Assembly (NCBI GenBank): GCA_023053545.1
Contig: JAKZAN010000001.1
Location: 8,948,565-9,012,564 of the forward strand
DNA length: 64,000 bases
Direction: 5' to 3'
Source of the DNA: Lepidurus packardi
Lineage: Eukaryota > Arthropoda > Branchiopoda > Notostraca > Triopsidae
Below, piece after piece: positions 43,901 to 53,389 of this stretch. The position numbers and the translations under genes were made by a program. Positions within the stretch are counted from its first letter, which is position 1. Each line of letters starts with the position of its first letter. The notes under the pieces are model-generated. The model worked only from the letters and a program-made list of their open reading frames with translations, did no database searches and was not told the DNA's origin.

Positions 43901-46900
43901 ACATGTTCGAGTTTTGCGCATAGTCAGAGCGTTATTGCATTAGTACGATACCATTGCGGCTGTTGGAGTGGTGCAATCAACTTTTCTGACTCGGTTTGGG
44001 GTGCTTGACTTTTTGAACTAGCTTTTGTCTCCAATGTAACCAAGTCTCGGCCGCTGCAGATGCGCAAAAACGCAAAAATGGACAGACCACGCTTTGCGGA
44101 CTTCCTAGGAAGATCTTGCAATGAACTTTTGGGTCCTTGGCCTCTTTTGTTGGGCTCCAGAACCCTTGAACTTCGCTCTCAAGGGTGAGACATTTGCCAA
44201 ATTCCCCCAAGTCCCTATTGTTGTCGGTTCGGACAGTTGGAATGCGCCAGAAAAGGAGACGTTTTACCTTTATATACCTTATCTTGATACTGCTCCTCTA
44301 TTTGACCTGAGCTCCTTGAAAAGTTTCCAGAAGGTGGGGGATCTAAAAGGGCGAAATTCTAGTTTCTGAATATAGACAAGGTCAGAGAAGGTTAAATAGT
44401 ACTAGAGATAGAAACCGCGGCGAATGGCAAGGGCAAGATATAGAGTGCTAATGGCCACTTTTTCTATGTTGGTTTATGACTCGTAGGTTATTCCAATCCG
44501 ACTTCTTCCGACGAGTTTGACTACGAAGCCGAAACCGGAGGCGCTTTAGACGAACAAAGCTCTCGCAATCAAGATGGCTCGGATAATTACGACTATGATA
44601 AAGATGAGGAGACGGGAGAGGAAACGAATGCTGTAATGCCGTCCTTTATTAGCAGTCCGGTGAAATTAAGAATCAAGGCGGGTGAGAATGTTCGCATGCC
44701 TTGCGAAGTCGACAATATGGGTAAGCCTTATTTTAACTTTCTAAAAATGTCTAAATTGAATATAATTATTTCATAAAAATTTATTACACATTTTTAAATT
44801 AATTTTAAGACGAGAAACTTCGTTGAATTACATAAAATTACTGCTGTAAAACCTCGAGTAAAATTACTAAAATCGTAGTATAGCCGCGTTTGTTTGGACG
44901 AAAATGTAAGTCGACTTAATAGTCTATCCAAGACTTGCCCTTATAAGCTTTCGAGATGGGTAAACTGTGGATTTATGAGCGTTTTATTTAACTAGCCGAC
45001 TTAGACTTTGAAAGTTGACTTTTACCTTTGTTCTCAAGTCAGGCAAGTCTATAACGAGTACTCATATGCCCAGACTTAAACTTAACCCCGCCCCCTTGTT
45101 AATTCATTTCCTACGTTTATTACGCGCATGTCGAGGCGTGCTTTTTAAGAACACGCTACTTTTATTGTATTATAATTGTTTTTAATTAGCAATCAACGAT
45201 TTTTTCCATCAAAGTATTGAATTTTAGGACAAGAAGCACGAGCGTAAGTTTCAAACAACCAATCAATTATCCCGTCAAGATCTTCCTCCGCCTCATCTTC
45301 AGTTATCAGGATAATATTAAAAACTGATGCAAGAGCGGAAGAAATGAACTGCCCCACAGAATAAAACAATAATTTGCTATTGAAATCCATACTTGGAAAC
45401 GAACAATTCGTACATGGTTTATTTTCGACAAGCACTGCCCCATGGGTGGAGCAATTGTACACTTTTCCTTGTAACCGTTCGTTTTGGACTCGAGAATTTC
45501 CAAGTTGACTTCCGTCAACTTTCAAAGTTTAAACTAAAATGAACTCTTATAAGAGTAAGTCAAGGAAGTTTGTTTAGTCTAAGTTTAAATCGAACGTACA
45601 AAATGAATGCGGCTTATGTTAGGATTTAGTCTACTTTTATTTGGAATAATGCATAATTTTTTGGGGGTCTGTTTGGACTTACAGGGTCGTACACCTTGTT
45701 GTGGAAGCGTGAAGAAGGCGATATTCTCACCGCAGGATCCGTCTTGGTGACACGTGATAAACGCTTTTCCCGTGACGGAAATACCTTGATCATCAACAAC
45801 GTCAATATCACCGACCGAGGTGTTTACATTTGTCAACTTTCCACCCAAACCTCTCGGGAATTGGCCCATACCATTGAAGTGCTAGGTATATAGACGCTTT
45901 TCATTGTTAGGAGTTGTCCGGAGTTTAATAACGATTATTTTTTTGCACGTCTAGCTCCCCCCACTGCCAAGAGTGTGCCCAACAATGGAGTTTTGGCTGC
46001 ACGCAAGGGTGAACCCGTAACCTTAGCTTGTGACGTCACTGGCTTCCCGTTCCCGAACGTGACATGGACCAGAGCGGTAAATATAGCAAGGTTTTGGGGA
46101 TGGAGTTTGCCCGTTCCATTGAGATTAGATTTTGTATGGGTCTATTGTTTTACCGATTGTAGGGGAAGAAGATGCCTGACGGTCAGGCCTCATTGAGCGG
46201 GTTATCCATCACCTTGTCTCAGCCCAACCGTCACCACGCAGGACTGTATGAGTGCTCGGCTGAGAATGGGGAAGGACCGGCGGCCAAAGCGACCATCAAC
46301 TTGCAGATCCTCTGTACGTGATCTATTTCAATCGGTTATTCGTGTGCGACTAATCAGTCATCAATCATCTCTACCCCTTTATCTGGCCGTATTTATGCGT
46401 CATGATTTTCTGGATAGTCCTAGCAAACCTTATCATGAAATACAATAGGAAACTAATTCCTATATTTGCATATTTTTTTTTATTGCAGCCCCTCCTGAAG
46501 TGGAAGTGGAACGTACTTCGGTGAACTCGGGTGAAGGCTATGACACTGAGTTGGTGTGCATCGTCCATGCGGAGCCTCGCGCCTCGGTAACCATGACGGA
46601 AAATTCTTTCCAACTTTTTCTTTTTCTTGTGGAGCGAAAAAATATTTTGATTTGCCCTTGAATTCAGGTGTCCTGGTTGAATAACGGGCGTGTAGTGGAG
46701 CCGAAAGGACATATTAGCGTGTCTGCGGCTGGCAGTCGCCACGTTTTGGCAATCAAAGATGTTAAAGCGACGGATTTTGGCAATTATACTTGTTTGGCTA
46801 ATAATTCCATGGGCAACGCACATCAAATGATCGAAGTCTCAGGTAAAAGCTTGTTGTTTGGCTTACACGATTGTCTTGGAGGTATGCTAATAGCAAAAAT

Positions 46901-47836
46901 GCTTCGGGGCTCAATTCTAGGGTTGGCTAGTCAAGCAGTATGGAAGCCTATTCATATTGAAGGGGATTTGGCTCATTTGCAATGGGTGGTTGAGAGTCAT
47001 GCCCCTATTATGGAATTCAAGTTATTGTTCCGCAATGTTGAAGTACGTTATTATTTTGTCAACTTGTGGGTTTCGATTGGACTTGGACTTAATTCATTTT
47101 CTTACTTTTTTTTTCTTTTATAAAAATAGACGGGATCGGTCCAAGAAATAGCCGTACCAGCAGATAGTCCTCAAGGCGTTTTGTACACCGGGAAACATGA
47201 ACTCAGAAACCTTTCTCCTCAACACACCTATGAGCTGGTGGTTGTCGCCAAGAATCTGTTTGGATGGAGTCGAGAATCTAAAGTTTTGAAGATTACGGGT
47301 CAAGGATCAGGTAAATACTTACGTCTTTGATTAACATTGATATAGGAGCTCAAACTGGGCTTGTTTTGCTTTAATAATCTAGTGCATTTTTCGGTGTGGT
47401 TATTACGAGTATATTTTCGAGAGTCAAAGTCTACCCAAGAAGTCTACACATATGAACGTTTTCTTGCATGTTGCAATGTAGTTGACATAAGTTGTGACTT
47501 ACTTTCTTGTTTAAAAAAAAAATAATCTTGTGGTGGTGCTTGCTTTACGGATAGTAGTTGTGACGAATGAAGAGGTTAACGACGGAGCTTTCAACGTACA
47601 AGTGCAAGTGACAGGTAATGCACGAGTAATAATTAACTCTGCATGGATCTTTCAAGTTCATACATTTCTAGAGCAATTCCTGTCGAGAATTTCTGTTTTA
47701 ATTGGAGGTATGTTCTGTCGTTGTAGAGTCTACTTCAACACAAAGTTTGAAGACCAATACGGCTGTGGACACGAGGCCAATGTTTGCCGTTTTGATGACG
47801 GTTTTGGCTCCTAGCATACTAGCCTTCGTGTGCTAG
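31983..47836 (+). CDS. Klingon/Wrapper-like Ig-FN3 cell-adhesion protein
   Basis: Exons 31983-32043, 44487-44720, 45685-45885, 45955-46076, 46163-46313, 46489-46586, 46668-46842, 46921-47042, 47130-47310, 47555-47614, 47727-47836; every join keeps frame, 504 residues. A signal peptide (MKPHYPRITLAFVLLGLLAL) is alone in exon 1. An acidic Asp/Glu/Tyr-rich segment follows, then three Ig domains with the usual Cys/Trp/DxGxYxC marks (TLLWKRE, DRGVYICQL; NVTWTR, HAGLYECSAENGEG; VSWLNNG, DFGNYTCLANNSMGN), then one FN3-like domain (LAHLQWVV, YELVVVAKNLFG). The end is a hydrophobic tail (MFAVLMTVLAPSILAFVC) without a cytosolic part, typical of a GPI-attachment signal. This layout is that of insect Klingon and Wrapper, homophilic adhesion proteins in neurons and glia; orthology to either is inference. 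Joining exon 1 to exon 2 over 12.4 kb rests on phase 1 at both sides and the lone signal peptide. Confidence 0.88.
33491..33890. repeat. imperfect tandem duplication, two units of about 170-200 bp
   Basis: Two neighbouring units start TTTCATTTTCGCTAAT (33491) and TATCATTTTCGCTAAT (33721). They share GGTGCGAAATATGC, CCATTGTGGCGAAA and TCAAATA.GTAAT in the same order, with small insertions. No coding capacity is conserved between units. Confidence 0.75.
37127..37193. repeat. direct repeat, left copy, flanking the pogo-like element
   Basis: About 67 bp starting GTAATTGAAGTGACACGAA and ending ATTATAATGTAAA. A similar copy (roughly 80 percent by eye) lies at 37985-38053, directly on the other side of the pogo/Tigger-like element. 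Confidence 0.8.
37196..37985 (-). mobile_element. pogo/Tigger-like DNA transposon remnant (about 790 bp)
   Basis: The ends are inverted: left CAGTAGATGACGCTTATTGTG and right the inverse of CAGTAGATGCCCCTTATTATG. CAGTAG-type ends next to TA are typical of Tigger/pogo elements; TA is present on the right side only. A minus-strand frame at 37534-37313 encodes a basic start KRKRVDLNVKEKL and a helix-turn-helix-like segment HREAAVRLGIRQSS, as in the N-terminal CENP-B/pogo DNA-binding domain. No DDE catalytic part is present, so this is a deletion derivative. A palindromic insertion sits inside. Confidence 0.75.
37583..37728. mobile_element. palindromic MITE-like insertion nested in the pogo-like element
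   Basis: Imperfect inverted arms run from CTACTCCTACGCTTAG (37585) to CTAAGCGTAGTAGTT (about 37714-37728). An inner inverted pair CAGTCAATTAAT / TTAATTGACTG extends the hairpin, leaving a short central loop around 37650. It is non-coding. It is nested, so it is younger than the surrounding element. Confidence 0.7.
37985..38053. repeat. direct repeat, right copy, flanking the pogo-like element
   Basis: About 69 bp starting GTAATTGAAAAGTGACGCGAA and ending ATTATAATGTAAA; partner of 37127-37193. Its first base coincides with the last base of the element. Confidence 0.8.
38979..39132. repeat. direct repeat, left copy, flanking MITE copy 2
   Basis: About 154 bp beginning CGTTGCCGCCATAGTTCAGAG and ending ATTTGAATGTTTGAAACGG. 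A diverged copy in the same orientation lies at 39388-39529. Both bracket the MITE at 39137-39367. Confidence 0.8.
39137..39367 (+). mobile_element. TTAA-flanked MITE, copy 2 (internally deleted)
   Basis: Same family as copy 1: the left 95 bp (GGCTCTCTTATTCC ... TTTGACAGTAAGCTT) and the right 130 bp (GAATTAGCTATC ... GTATACGGGAGACG) match, while about 315 central bases are missing. TTAA stands directly left; the right flank TAAT is a decayed copy at best. Confidence 0.8.
39388..39529. repeat. direct repeat, right copy, flanking MITE copy 2
   Basis: About 142 bp beginning CGTTGCCTTCATAATTCAGAG and ending ATTTGAATGTTTGAAATGG; partner of 38979-39132. Confidence 0.8.
41434..41754 (-). other. unassigned Lys/Asn-rich ORF (106 aa) in adhesion-gene intron 1
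   Basis: Open frame antisense to the Ig gene. The protein is rich in Lys, Asn and Val, with NKTGTLPKTTAREAFKTIG and KTDKRNLLKGAKKVFVTTN. It could be part of a mobile element or chance in AT-rich DNA; no family recognised and no splice sites assigned. Confidence 0.18.
42215..42753 (-). mobile_element. TTAA-flanked MITE, copy 3 (inverted, about 539 bp)
   Basis: Full-length copy in inverted orientation relative to copy 1. Perfect TTAA stands on both sides (42211-42214 and 42754-42757). Ends GACTCCTGTATGG and the inverse of GGCTCCCGTATACC are imperfect inverted repeats. The middle shares the segments with TGCTGTAGCAGCAC and AACGGCTTGTCAGATTTG (as inverse) with copy 1. This copy defines the target site and the ends of the family best. 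Confidence 0.82.
45193..45525 (-). other. unassigned 110-aa ORF, antisense in adhesion-gene intron 2
   Basis: Minus-strand frame inside the 964-nt intron 44721-45684. The protein has a zinc-site-like pattern C-x2-H-x9-C-x2-C (CSTHGAVLVENKPCTNC), a hydrophobic stretch (GQFISSALASVFNIILITE), an acidic patch DEAEEDLDG and an ending IIDWLFETYARASC plus a short tail. Composition and balance are strikingly protein-like for an intron ORF. It may be a nested single-exon gene, a retrocopy or a piece of a mobile element. I do not recognise the family. Confidence 0.35.
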
Positions 47837-48848
47837 TGTGTGGACAAATAATTTGGTAAGTTCTTTGTTTCTTTATTAATTTCTTAGTTTAAACGCGTCT
47901 GTTTTTAGGTCCAGAAAGTGTACGGAAGGTTTATGGGAAGTGCAAGTAATTCCTGCTACCTTCGGCTGTCCAGCGTTCGTAACTAAGTGGCGGGAGATGT
48001 GGGAAAAAGCAACTTGCGGGAAAAGACTTGGAAATTTTTACGAACTAGTGTTTTACTGAAATTTATAGATTATCCAAGAGCCCCCAGCCTCCTGGAAATT
48101 TATGCTGCTTTAGTGCTTTGTAACAAAAACCAGCCTAATTGAAACCTGTGCAGTGCAAGTTGGTTTAGATATTGGACTCTGGTGAAAAACCGAAGAACGA
48201 AGAAAAAAAAAACGAAGTTCGGGAAACATAAAAGATGTGCCTGTTGTCTCCGTTCAATCAGGAATTTACCTCTCTTTGCATTTTTGTTTGCTCTGGGCTA
48301 AAATCTTCATGAGCGTTATCAACTTTTATTTTACTTTTTAAAATGTTCTCAGATATTGCCCTCACGTGAGTCTATTTATAATCAATCCAGCAAGAAGAAA
48401 ACCTCCCTTGGTTTTATTTTTTTTAGTACTCTTGTACAGTCTCTTTCTGTATGCATCTTTTATTTTTCCCCAGTATCCGTAAATAAAGAAATAAATAGGA
48501 TCGAAAGTGTTGAGTAATCTAGCAAAAAAAAACTAAAAAATAATTGAATCACAATTAATTGCCTCGGAATATCTTTGTTGGTTATATCTAATATTTTTTT
48601 ACAGACATTCTAGTTATTTCCAGCAAAGTCTATAATTATGTAAGATTAAGAATCAGACGGAAAAGCGAAGTTTTTCTTCTTGGAGGACCAGACGAGGTTT
48701 AGCTTTTATCGGATAATCAAACGCTTCCAACAGCTTCCGCTGCTAATTGTTGGCGTGACTGCTTTGTATAGAAAGACCACGTGGTTGGTGTTTCGGCTTC
48801 GTTTTGGACCAGTTTTGCTGGCCTCTTCGCTTAATAATACAAGTCATC
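47837..48848. other. adhesion-gene 3' flank, no coding sequence seen
   Basis: Probably 3' UTR of the Ig gene followed by the short promoter of TRMT6. An AATAAA polyadenylation hexamer lies at 48482-48487, about 650 nt after the stop. No further ORF with family motifs is present. Confidence 0.5.
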
Positions 48849-50438
48849 ATGATTGAAGAAGGTCAGCACGTGATCATACAAAGGAAATCCTACACAAAGT
48901 TGCAGAAAATACCTTTGCTAAGTGGCAACAGTAAAGATAGGTAAGAACTGAATAGAAATAGGTAAAATTTTATGTGTGATTATGTCCTAAATTCGTTGTA
49001 TTTCTATTCAGGTTGATGTATTTGAGTGGAAAACAGACTGTGGATTTAACGTCTTGTATTAGCAAACCATTTGGTTTGTTTAAAATGCAAAAGTGCAGTA
49101 AGAATCCCAAGCATAAAGTCCTAGAACCTGCCCTATATACATTGGAAATGGAAGATATCCTAAAAGGTACAACTTTAAACTTGTGAATTATTAGTTAACC
49201 CGAATTCCTTAGATAAAACCAGTGGAGAAGATAACAAGAGCATTTTAGATGACGGAAATTCTCAACAACTCTCAAAAGATGACATAGAATCTTTAAAAGA
49301 CCAAGGCTTAACAGGAACTGAGATTCTGTCCAAACTAGTTGAAAACAGTAAAACATTCGAAGTAAATCTTAAGAAACACCCTCACAATTGTATATTGACT
49401 TATGGTCTCAGCACAGGACAGAATTTTCCCAAGAGAAATACGTAGCCAAAAAGGAAGAAAAGTACACAGAATTTGTGGAAATCCTGCAACCTACTATTCG
49501 ACTGCTTTCTCACCATTTTTACCAACAAAACCCACTTAAGTTCTTGTAAGTTTACCGTAGCATCTTTTTTCATAGCCGAACTTTTATCGGTTATTTATTT
49601 TGATATATACAGAAACCTAAGACAAGACTCCGTAGCCCAAATCTTGACAGCGGGCAACGTCAAAAGTGGTTGTAATTATTTAGTATTCGACTTGGGCTCC
49701 CAAAGTTTGTTACTGGCCTCAGTTCTCGAGAGATTAGGTGGAAATGGAAAGCTAGTACAAGTGTTGCCTTCCTTGGGACAAAATCAAAAGTAATTTCCGG
49801 TCTCCGCTGCATAATTTATACCCGTGATATGTTAAGTTGTTTTCTCAAACTCGCAGGGCTGCTTTGCAGGCGATGAATTTTACTCCAGAGCAACTGAAAC
49901 CCTTATCGATCGTCACGTTAGACGACATTAAGAGAACTTTTACACCCTCAGTTCCACCGGAAATTGTAGTTCAAGACGCTCAAGAAGTAGACGAAAGTAA
50001 AAAAAGAAAGTTGGAGAGCAGTACGGAAGACCAACCGTGGAAAAGACCTCGCCGAGAACTTCCCTCTGATGTCATAGATGTCATTAAAGAACAACAGTTT
50101 GATGGATTGTTAATCGCCTGTCGACAGCCTTCCAGTTTGATAGATTTGATAACTTTGTTGCGACCTTCTAAGAACTTTGCCATTTTCTGTCCGTTTATGG
50201 AGGTAGACACTTTCAAAACAACCTAGAACTAAAATTATAATTTGTATTAATTTTCTTTCTATAGCCCCTCATGGACATGTACGTCTCGATCAAAGCCAAG
50301 GGCAACGCAGTCGCACTACGGCTTTGCGAGTCTTGGTTTCGCCATTACCAAATACTGCCCGAAAGAAGTCACCCAGAAATCAATATGAGTGGAGGCGGAG
50401 GCTACATTTTGAGCGGAATAACAGTTCTGAGCGACTGA
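48849..50438 (+). CDS. TRMT6: tRNA (adenine-58-N1)-methyltransferase non-catalytic subunit TRM6
   Basis: Exons 48849-48940, 49012-49166, 49213-49361, 49412-49545, 49613-49789, 49857-50202, 50265-50438; all joins in frame, 408 residues (human about 497). Recognisable family segments: QQLSKDDIESLKDQGLTG, HRTEFSQEKYVAKKEEKY, VAQILTAGNVKSG, FDGLLIACRQPSSL, LRLCESWFRHYQILPERSHP and the conserved MSGGGGYILSG close to the C-terminus. TRM6 has a Rossmann-like fold without a working SAM site; it pairs with TRMT61A to bind tRNA and place m1A58 in the T-loop, including initiator tRNA, in the nucleus. Introns are 46-71 nt. It is convergent with the DIABLO-like gene, whose coding end lies 16 bp past this stop. 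Confidence 0.95.
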
Positions 50439-50453
50439 TTTGCAATTGCTCTG

Positions 50454-51314
50454 TTATTCGGATGGGGTTTTAATAAACTCTTGTTGCAGTAACAGATACG
50501 TTTTTTCCAACGCTTCAATTTCGCTCTTTAGTTGCGCCACCTAGTTAATTCCGTTCATTGTTAGTAAAACTCGTTTGACATTTTCAACTAAAAAGTACTT
50601 CTCGGTTGGAGGAATTCAGGCGATCCGTGGCAAGTAGACTGATCGTTTCAGATCCGCTAAGAAAAGCAGTATCGGCGGCGGCGGAAACCAACCTGGCGGC
50701 GTATTCATAAAGTAACTTGGCATCAGAAAGAGCAGTTGCTTGATTATGGAGGTTAGATCTGAGTTGAATCAATGCATCTTCGACTACCGGCACACCACGA
50801 CTACTGCCTTGGTCAACCTTCTTTGCGAGGTTCAGAATGTATATCAGCTTCTCCAACGTAACCCTTTAAGAGAAAAAAAAAAATACTAACGCTGCTAGGA
50901 TGTAGGGTTTAGAAAGTTCACTTGTACTGCTCGTGAGCTGTGCTGATTATCAGGAAAGTCTGGGTGAGTACCCGAGTTGAGGAATCAATGGCAACAGCAC
51001 AGGCTTGTTGTATGAGGAACTTGTGACTTAGTATTGAAGGTTCTATGACGTCTAATGGTTTATCTGGCCGTTTTACAGTATCCTCTTCATTTAGTACAGA
51101 TCCAAGAATTGCAAATCTTGTAGTAGTGGTACTAGCCAAACTAATTCCAAGACCCAATCCCAGTTTCGGCAATGTTTGTCTATACCTATAATAAGATACA
51201 AATAAATAAATGTTTACATACGTTGATTTTTCAGACAACGAACCTATTTAAGATACTTAAAGAATTTAAGTTTATTCGAAATAATCTTGCTAGATAATTC
51301 GCAGCCGTATTCAT
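50454..51314 (-). CDS. Smac/DIABLO-like mitochondrial protein
   Basis: Exons, minus strand: 51314-51244, 51185-50922, 50863-50599, 50540-50454; joins in frame, 228 residues (human 239). The N-terminus MNTAANYLARLFRINLNSLS is an Arg-containing, acid-free amphipathic helix typical of a mitochondrial presequence. The rest is long helices: SSTRVLTQTFLIISTAHEQYK, LEKLIYILNLAKKVD, LYEYAARLVSAAADTAFLSG and a C-terminal LKSEIEALEKTYLLLQQ. The order and spacing (ST--LTQTT..., ...AAEAAYQTGAD...) resemble human Smac/DIABLO, a dimeric helical protein that is released from mitochondria and blocks IAPs. No AVPI-like IAP-binding tetrapeptide is evident after the presequence. Drosophila has no sequence homologue. 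Divergence is high, so the family call is good but not certain. Confidence 0.72.
50472..50477 (+). terminator. polyadenylation signal AATAAA of TRMT6
   Basis: AATAAA 34 nt after the TRMT6 stop. On the other strand these bases are coding in the last exon of the DIABLO-like gene, so the two transcripts must overlap if this signal is used. Confidence 0.7.
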
Positions 51315-53389
51315 CTTTCTCGTAAAATGTTCTTTGCTGAAGATTTACCATTTTATATTCTCGTTACATAACCTTCCGCTAGAAGCGTTAGCAGAAAGCC
51401 ATGTAATCTTATTTTGCGACTAGATGGCGGCTGTTGCCAGTTTGAAATCCGTTAACATAGTGGGTGTTCACGAAAGTTTTCTGTTTACAGATTGTGCGGT
51501 TCCTCTTCCTGCCACAGACTTGATCTGAAAACGGTAAATTTCTTCCTATTTATAACCGTCTTGTCGTAAGATAATATTAATAAGCCAGTCTTACAGCAAA
51601 CGAAACCTGTTATTCGTACATTTCGGTAACGCTTTAAAAAACACTGGTGCCGCTGCCGGTATACTAGACCAAAGACTTTCGACCAAGATCTCAAAACCAG
51701 AAATGTCCAGTTTTTCTTAATTTATTCAGAGCGTGACTAGAATTGCGAGGCATTTTTCGTCCAAACCTCGGGCTATAATTCCTTTAAGCTGTGATCCAGA
51801 GATTCAGAGTCAAGCTTCCTGGTGTTTAACCTCAATTTCTCGGTTATCTCATATCGTCTCGTTCTTTTCCGACATACAAGTCAAGCGCCTTTCTCAGTTT
51901 CTTCTCAATTTCCGTGATCCGAACCTCCAGTTACCAAGCCCCCTAATAAGTACATAGTTTATATTCCGTCTAATTATATAAGGACCCTAGCAACATATAT
52001 GGTACGTGGTTTTGCTCGGTTTAAAAGCTAAACTTATTATTTTTTGTCCAGAAAGCTCTAGTGCAAACAGATCTGATTTCCTAAACTTTGAGGACCTTTA
52101 GTCGGACCAAGACCTCTGCCTTCTGTCTTATGAAATGCTCAACTTTGCTTTCAAAATCAGAATATGTTATTCAGTATCAACTCAAACTTCGCTTTCTCGG
52201 TTTTACGACTTCTGGACTTTCACAATTTCCCGTAATTGTTTCACACTTCCTACTACTCCCATGCCACTTAGCACACCTCAAACAAGTGGTACTTTCTCGT
52301 GGTTCCCCCAGATAATTAGAGTTACTTGTTTACCATTGTTTACGACGATTCCACGAGAAACCGAACCCAAGTTGTACCATCGACGACCTTGTCGTTAGGC
52401 GCGTGGGGTCTTTTTATAGAGGCATACGTGACGGCGAGCTCGTTGGCGTTGCTTACTTCAAGTTATCCAACTAGACCAAACTTTAAACATATGGCAAGTT
52501 GTAACTCTAGACTGTATCATTTCTATTACTGATAAGCCAATTACGAGCATTTCGCAGATCAGCTCTGATGTGATAGTGGTACATAATGAAAAAGCTTTAA
52601 CAAAATCATTTAATTACAAACCAAAACTTATTTTTGATCGATTTAATTGTGTTGACTTACATAAATAAACCGGCTTACATAATATACAAAGAATGTGTCT
52701 TTTCAATCGTCGAACTCATTCTATGAAAAGGGAAACCAAACGCTAGAAAGAGAAATGACTGAGGTTCACAGGTATATCTATCCACCTAATTTATCCTTTT
52801 TCAAAACAAAAGTGAACCAACAAGTTTTCGGTTTATCCGAAGCTGAGGCGGAGTTTCCGAAATCCGTGGCTATAAAAGCGAGCCATAGCGCCCGGTCTCC
52901 TTCCAGAATGATGTTGACGGGAGTTGATAATTCGGTCTTGTCTAGGGAAACTTTGTTTGGTGAGCAGTGGCTGTGACTACTCGACAGACTTCACAAACTT
53001 CCCATAACGTATTCGATTTAAAATCTTCAGTTCCCAATTGGGTAAATTTTTTTATTTTTCTTAGTACTGTCCTAGTTTTCCATATAGCTTGTAAAATTGT
53101 TTAGCAAAGGTCAGAGAGATACCTTGGGTATCGCCTATGGGAGATCCGCCCAAGGGACTTTAAATGTTTGTGTGCTACTTTATAAAAGAAAAAGTTAGGT
53201 GAAAGTCTACGCGAGTCATGATCACGATTTGTCCTCTAAACCTTCTAACCTTCCCTTCTAAACTTCACTGCGAGTATCACAACCAAATAAATCAGTTTTT
53301 CCTCGTCTCTTGTTCAGTTCTCAACCAAGAAGCAAATAGAGCTGACGTTAAGTCTTTTTCAATTTCGCTTAGTTTTTAGGTGATTAATC
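51315..53389 (+). other. divergent promoter region and unassigned ORFs between DIABLO-like and ALAS
   Basis: About 110 bp separates the DIABLO-like start from an ATGGCGGCTGTTGCC context at 51424 on the plus strand, which opens a 35-codon frame (MAAVASLKSVN...). Downstream plus-strand frames at 51598-51960 and 52100-52530 have protein-like stretches (NALKNTGAAAGILDQRL, IARHFSSKPRAIIPLSCD, IRVTCLPLFTTIPRETEP), but stops interrupt them and I could not splice them into one protein. A compact 94-codon frame opening with GTG lies at 52695-52979. This may be a diverged or decayed mitochondrial-type gene, or chance. Confidence 0.3.
52752..52979 (+). other. unassigned small ORF upstream of ALAS
   Basis: The frame is open from about 52695 (GTG); the first ATG is near 52755 (MTEVHRYIYPPNLSFFK) and the stop is TGA at 52974-52976. 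The protein includes QQVFGLSEAEAEFPKS and SARSPSRMMLTGVD and looks hydrophilic. No family recognised. It could be a small protein or an exon of the uncertain gene at 51.4-52.5 kb. Confidence 0.28.

Larger units (their letters stand above)
32044..44486 (+). other. 12.4-kb first intron of the adhesion gene, repeat-rich
   Basis: This single intron holds most repeats of the window: an imperfect tandem duplication at 33.5-33.9 kb, a pogo/Tigger-like remnant at 37.2-38.0 kb, two TTAA-flanked MITE copies (39.1 and 42.2 kb), a CA repeat near 34769-34781 and a G run near 33013-33022. Several open frames of 100-175 codons exist on both strands but have no family motif. Long first introns in neural adhesion genes often carry enhancers; nothing here proves it. 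Confidence 0.6.

Noticed and set aside
44121-44369. Alternative signal-peptide-like start (MNFWVLGLFCW) just before exon 2 of the adhesion gene
   Set aside because: The hydrophobic run is short and no donor joins it in phase 1 to exon 2, while exon 1 at 31983 fits fully.
53300-53389. Iron-responsive element in the ALAS 5' UTR
   Set aside because: No CAGTGN loop with flanking stem was found just upstream of the start codon.
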